This document shows, piece by piece, positions 59,401 to 64,000 of a DNA stretch of 64,000 nucleotides (position 1 is its first letter; each line of letters starts with the position of its first letter). Position numbers and translations under genes: made by a program. The stretch covers positions 3,658,001 through 3,722,000 of the forward strand of contig JAHREC010000009.1 of assembly GCA_020081605.1 (NCBI GenBank). The letters run 5' to 3'. The notes under the pieces are model-generated. The model did not search any database, was not told the DNA's origin, and saw only the letters and a list, made by a program, of their open reading frames with translations. This stretch comes from Albifimbria verrucaria (Eukaryota; Ascomycota; Sordariomycetes; Hypocreales; Stachybotryaceae).

Positions 59401-62400
59401 AAATCTCGAAACTCAAAGAGAAACGTCAAAGAGAGAAGGCCGAGGTGGAAAGGAGAAAGGCCGAAGCTATAGCCAAGGCACGGCAGATTCGAGCGGAACT
59501 AGTACCTGGAGAAGGTTCTGGTCTGGCCAGCCTTCAGTTAACTGGCAGGGATCATACAAGGAGTGAAATCATGGTTAACAGCTCGGATGAAGAGTCCGGC
59601 GATGAAGATGAAGACTCTGATTCCGATAATCAGCTCGTAGCACTGAGCACCGGTGGCGGGAAAGTGATGGACGAGGCCGCGAGACGTCGCCAACAAGCCT
59701 TGCGTGACAAAATGCGCAGGCCCGTCAAGAAGATTAGACAGCAACGCTCTGTCAAGGAGATGAGAGCGAGACTTATTCCCCTATGGATCGCCTTCACAAC
59801 ACTATCCTTGCCTGGGACATTTTCCACCAAGGAGACAATCCTCCGAATGGTCCAGCAGCCAGTGCAGTCGCTACAAGATATCTAGATCCTCGATCATACC
59901 AGGAAACATTCTTCCCCTGCTAGCATCTGAAGCCTGGAGATCCTTTGTCACTGCCAAGGATGAAATAACAGCTCAGTCTTTCGGAATGAAGATTGCCAGT
60001 CGTGCGAGTGTTGATAGTTATTTGGAAGTGGCCTTTACAATGCCCATTGTCCAAAACCGCGATCGTGGTGTCTCTGAGGGCGATATTCTTCTTGTTTCTG
60101 AGTCCGAGAAGCCCCTTGCTGAACCTACTGCAAGGCACTGTCTTGCACGAGTTCATCGTATCACTTATAAAAGGATCTTATTGAGATTACTTACCGAGTA
60201 GCTTCACGAAACAACCCTCTTACTCCTGTGTTGACTCCTGGCAATAACGTTTACGGAGTCAAGATCACAAACATGATAACAATTGAGCGAGAATACGCCG
60301 CTTTGGAGAGTCTACAGTACTATGATCTCATGGATGAGGTTCTCAAGGCTGAGCCTTCACCCATCATTCGTTACGGAGATGAACGAGTTTCGAGTTGGAT
60401 GGATAACTGGGCGCTTAATCGAGGACAAGCTTTAGCTGTTCTAGGAGCCCAAGAGAATGATGGTTTCACCCTGATTCAAGGGTAGGTTCAATGGCGAAAA
60501 ATGCTATGTGGAAATACTAACAGAGACTATAGTCCGCCAGGAACCGGAAAGACAAAGACTATTGTCGCAATGGTCGGAGCCTTGTTATCAGACCAGTTGA
60601 CCCAAGCAGGAGGCAATGGAACGCCAGTCGGCGGTCCTACTCGGCCAGCTAATGCACCTGGTGGAAACAACCAGCAACGACCGAAAAAGCTTCTGGTGTG
60701 TGCTCCTAGTAACGCTGCAGTGGACGAGTTGGTCCTGCGATTAAAGGCAGGAGTCAAAACGATCAGTGGCAAGATCCGGAACATCAACGTTCTCCGATTG
60801 GGCCGAACCGATGCCATTAATGCCGGAGTCAAGGATGTTACTCTTGACGAGTTGGTCAAGAAACGTCTGGAAGGCGATGATACCAAAGATAAAGCCAAGG
60901 CCGACCGGGACAAGCTACATGAAGATGCTGCCAAGATCAAGGAGACCCTGTCAGAGCTGCGACCACGTCTCGAGGAGAGCCGCGGTCTTGACGACAGAAG
61001 TCTTTACAATAACCTCTCTCGACAATTCGAGGAATTGAAAAGGCAGCAGATTCAGATCGGCAAGCAAATCGATGCGAACAAAGACAGCGGTAACTCTTTG
61101 GCCAGAGAAATGGAAATGCGCCGGCGCCAAGTTCAACAGGAGATTCTTAACTCAGCAAATGTATTGTGCGCAACTCTCAGTGGTAGCGGTCACGATATGT
61201 TCCGAAACCTTGACGTCGAGTTCGAGACAGTCATCATTGATGAGGCTGCTCAGTGTGTGGAATTGAGCGCCTTGATCCCTCTGAAATATGGCTGCTGCAA
61301 GTGTATTCTTGTCGGTGATCCCAAGCAGCTTCCTCCAACAGTGTTGTCACAGTCGGCTGCCCGGTTCGGGTACGATCAGAGTTTGTTCGTCAGAATGCAG
61401 CAAAACCATCCGCAATCGGTGCATTTACTAGACATGCAATATCGTATGCATCCAGAGATCAGTGTATTTCCCAGTAAGGAGTTCTACGAAGGTCAGCTAC
61501 AAGATGGACAAGACATGTTTGAGCTCCGACAGCAGCCATGGCATAAAACCGCACTTCTGGGCCCATACCGTTTCTTCGATGTGCAGGGTGTCCAAGAAAG
61601 GGGCGCCAGAGGCCAGTCTCTGGTCAACACTAGGGAGCTTGAGGTTGCTCTACAGATGTATGAGCGTTTCAGGAAAGATTACCAGGATTGCGATCTACGT
61701 GGAAAGATTGGTATTATCACGCCATACAAAGCACAGCTCTATGAGTTGCGTAATCGCTTCAAGGCACGTTATGGCGAAAACATCTCTGAAATCATCGAGT
61801 TCAATACAACCGACGCCTTCCAGGGACGTGAATGCGAGATCATCATCTTCTCCTGCGTCCGAGCCAGCTCCACTGGAGGTATTGGTTTCATGACAGATAT
61901 CCGTCGTATGAACGTCGGTTTGACGCGTGCCAAATCATCACTCTGGATTTTGGGTGACTCTAGGGCCCTTGTACAAGGCGAGTTCTGGAAGAAGCTCATC
62001 GAGGACGCACAGGACCGAGACGTCTACACTAAGGGTGACATCCTGTCCATGTTCCGCAAACCACTGGAGGCTGCCAAACCTGGTAGCTACTCACGGCCGA
62101 AGAAGATTGTCCCCGAGAAACCTGCACTGCCCCCACCGGCTCTGTTGATATCAAGATGCCAGATGCACCACCGGCTGCACCGGAACTGAAACGAATTGAT
62201 GACTTGCACAAAGCCCCAGACTTCAAAACGATCAAACCCGACAGCCCCATTCAGGAAGCTAGTGTGCCTGATCTGCAGGAATTAAGCAAAACGACGCCTG
62301 TGGTTCCACGTACTGGCGGCCCACCCGTTATTCATGTTTCATCAGAGAAAACCCAGGGCATGGAAACAAAGAAACGCAGCTTAGATAATGTGGATGGGGC

Positions 62401-62855
62401 TCAGCCTGGATCTAAGAGGGTAAGTACACTATTGAATTACAACGATGAACGTCAGGCAATATCTAACAAAGATGCAGTTAGCCAATGATAGACCAAAGAG
62501 TGGACTGATGGGCAAGTTTGGAAACAAGCCCAGCGGCAAGCCACCCAGACCACCACAGGATCCTTCTGCGTTGTCAGTGTTGGGTATGGTACCACCGGAG
62601 AGACCACCCGCGAGACAATCATTACCAACAGATGGGACGGGCTCGGCCACGTACTTGCCTAATAGATCTACATCTGATAGGCCTGGAGATGGCATGGGAC
62701 AAGGCAAGGTACGAATTGGAACTAGCCGTGGCATATGATTTGCATGTATGTGTGCGGAGCTAACAAGGAGTTTCTAGTCACCAAACGCAGCCAACATCCC
62801 AACTGGGCCAAGAAAGAAGGCCAAGCCCAGCCTTTTCGTACCTCGGAAACGTTGA
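56408..62855 (+). CDS. SEN1: SEN1 RNA/DNA helicase
   Basis: A nuclear superfamily 1 helicase that terminates non-coding transcription and removes R-loops. The product is about 2075 aa. The SEN1 N-terminal domain fills the first 850 residues (MSDHNDELAKWYEELQKIPT, NEQWRFVSKACLNIEAW). A charged disordered stretch follows, then the helicase: Walker A near 1345 (GPPGTGKTKTIVAM), motif II IIDEAAQCVELSAL, motif III LVGDPKQLPPTVLS, motif V TTDAFQGRECEIIIFS, motif VI MNVGLTRAKSSLWILG. The tail ends LFVPRKR, a basic nuclear signal. Introns: 56761-56810, 60482-60532 (splitting the Walker A glycine codon), 62420-62477 and 62709-62777. One base is missing near 56918, 57112, 58158, 58465, 59778, 59918, 60172 and 62130; corrected length is exactly 2076 codons. 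Confidence 0.93.
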
Positions 62856-64000
62856 TCCCGATCGATCGACGACATACCATTTTCTAGTGTATTCGATAGA
62901 TATGGGGTTTATGACGTGCAGTAGCATTGGCCCGGCGTTAATCTCGTTTCTGTTATGTTTGAATAGAATCATAGATGGATAGCACAGCTGTGATTTCCCA
63001 AGCAAGATATGCATTTGGGAGTGGTCAGGAGGACTTCCATTCGGTCACGTAGACCAGCCAGATGATAGGCTTCTCAGCAACTGGGCGTTTGGGCTCGGAA
63101 TTGACAAGGACTGGTCACTTTTCGGATAAAGATGCGGAACAGAAGACATGGCAGGTGTGCGCATGCGATTGAGGACGTAATCAACCGGACGCTAGTGAAG
63201 CCTGATGACGTGAAGATGCAACGACGCTCGCTCGTGGGTAACAATTGTAGAGGTGGCTTAGTAGAGGCAGACGCCACGATGGATAATGTCAAGACGAGCA
63301 ACACAACGTCAACGTCGACGCTGGCATGTTTCAGGTGAAAGCCACTGCGAATATCTACGTTTGTTATGTGGGTGCAAGTTGTCGACAAGGGCGGTGGCTT
63401 GAGAAATGTGCCTCGGTAACCCGTCTGTTGCACACGCAGCAAAGCTGAAGCCAAAAAGCGTGCCTAGACCAAGCCGCCACAAAGTCAACCGTCGAAGATG
63501 GGTCAGCTCTGGAGATGTTGTTCCGGAGTCGACGCAGGTGCCTGCCGAGCCCGTGGAGTTTCCGCTGTCGGTCTTTAGCGCAAGGTAAGCTCTGTGCAAT
63601 ACTGCTTGAGGAGTGTGTGAGCAAGTGCTTGAAGAGGACGGCCTGGCGGAAAGAGTCTAGTAGGACTGATCGCCGCTGTCATACAGAAGTGGCTTGGGGA
63701 TGGAGGGGAAGATCAATTCCCATCTGGTGAGCGGTAAGACGCAGATCCGAGTGGAGCAGTACCTGAAGAAGATGGAACTACTCCGGGACAATGGGAATTA
63801 TTGCAATAACTTTGGGAGAAAGGTCTCGGCGTAGAAGGTTGGTACTGTGGCTAGCTCTGTCTCAGTGTCGGGGCCTCTGAGACTGGTTTCTCCCGACGCG
63901 AGATAGAGGTGGACTACCGTTCACATCACAAACTACATCTCTTGAGTAAAAATGATATTATCCTCTGTAACACAACGCAGTCAATTTTGTGAGCGATTGG
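62856..64000. other. 3' region of SEN1 to the window end
   Basis: No gene supported. Open frames at 63070-63730 are short, overlap each other on both strands and lack family resemblance. A gene starting beyond the edge may have its flank here. Confidence 0.45.

Noticed and set aside
62856..64000. Several overlapping open frames near the right edge
   Set aside because: They overlap on both strands, are short and show no conserved motifs.

Overview
This window is nuclear DNA of a filamentous ascomycete (Pezizomycotina, probably Sordariomycetes). Its genes have short introns of about 50-190 bases with GTACGT/GTAAGT/GTGAGT donors, CTAAC-like branch sites and CAG/TAG ends. It carries orthologues of single-copy fungal genes (MED12/SRB8, POP1, SEN1, SSZ1, RRP40, RPS28) and a RID/Masc1-type cytosine methyltransferase, a class I know only from fungi. 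No bacterial operons, rRNA genes, credible tRNA genes, CRISPR arrays or intact transposons were seen.

Layout, left to right: an unrecognised conserved gene cut by the left edge (-); a secreted CREG-like protein (+); Mediator subunit MED12 (+); an F-BAR/RhoGAP protein (-); ribosomal protein S28 (-); a doubtful short gene (-); an RBR ubiquitin ligase (-); a long gene-poor stretch; a secreted lipase (+); a possible small secreted peptide (+); an ELL-associated elongation factor, EAF (-); RNase P/MRP subunit POP1 (-). Next comes an accessory-looking block of a HET-domain gene (+) and a DUF7587-like gene (-), both damaged. It is followed by an NT-C2 domain protein (+), Hsp70-like SSZ1 (-) divergent from exosome RRP40 (+), and a membrane-anchored C2H2 zinc-finger protein (-). 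A 4.5 kb gene-free stretch follows, then a UPF1-like SF1 helicase (-), the RID-like methyltransferase (-) and the SEN1 helicase (+).

The most important technical point is that almost every conserved gene is interrupted by frameshifts, each restored by adding one base, usually inside a C/G or A/T run. I count about 61 such deficits in the 15 best-resolved genes and no certain insertion. With the deficits counted, each complete gene has a length divisible by three (for example RPS28 68 aa, MED12 1539 aa, SEN1 2075 aa). This looks like homopolymer under-calling in the assembly rather than gene decay, so coordinates below span the whole gene and the break sites are given. In-frame stop codons in the HET, DUF7587 and SSZ1 genes are a different kind of change and are treated separately.

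Functionally the window is mostly housekeeping: transcription (MED12, EAF, SEN1), RNA processing (POP1, RRP40, SEN1), translation (RPS28, SSZ1), ubiquitylation and Rho signalling. The accessory part is the HET/DUF7587 block, with nonsense changes that all fit CpA-to-TpA mutation, and the RID-type methyltransferase, the enzyme class linked to RIP. The least familiar architecture is the single-pass membrane protein ending in three C2H2 fingers.
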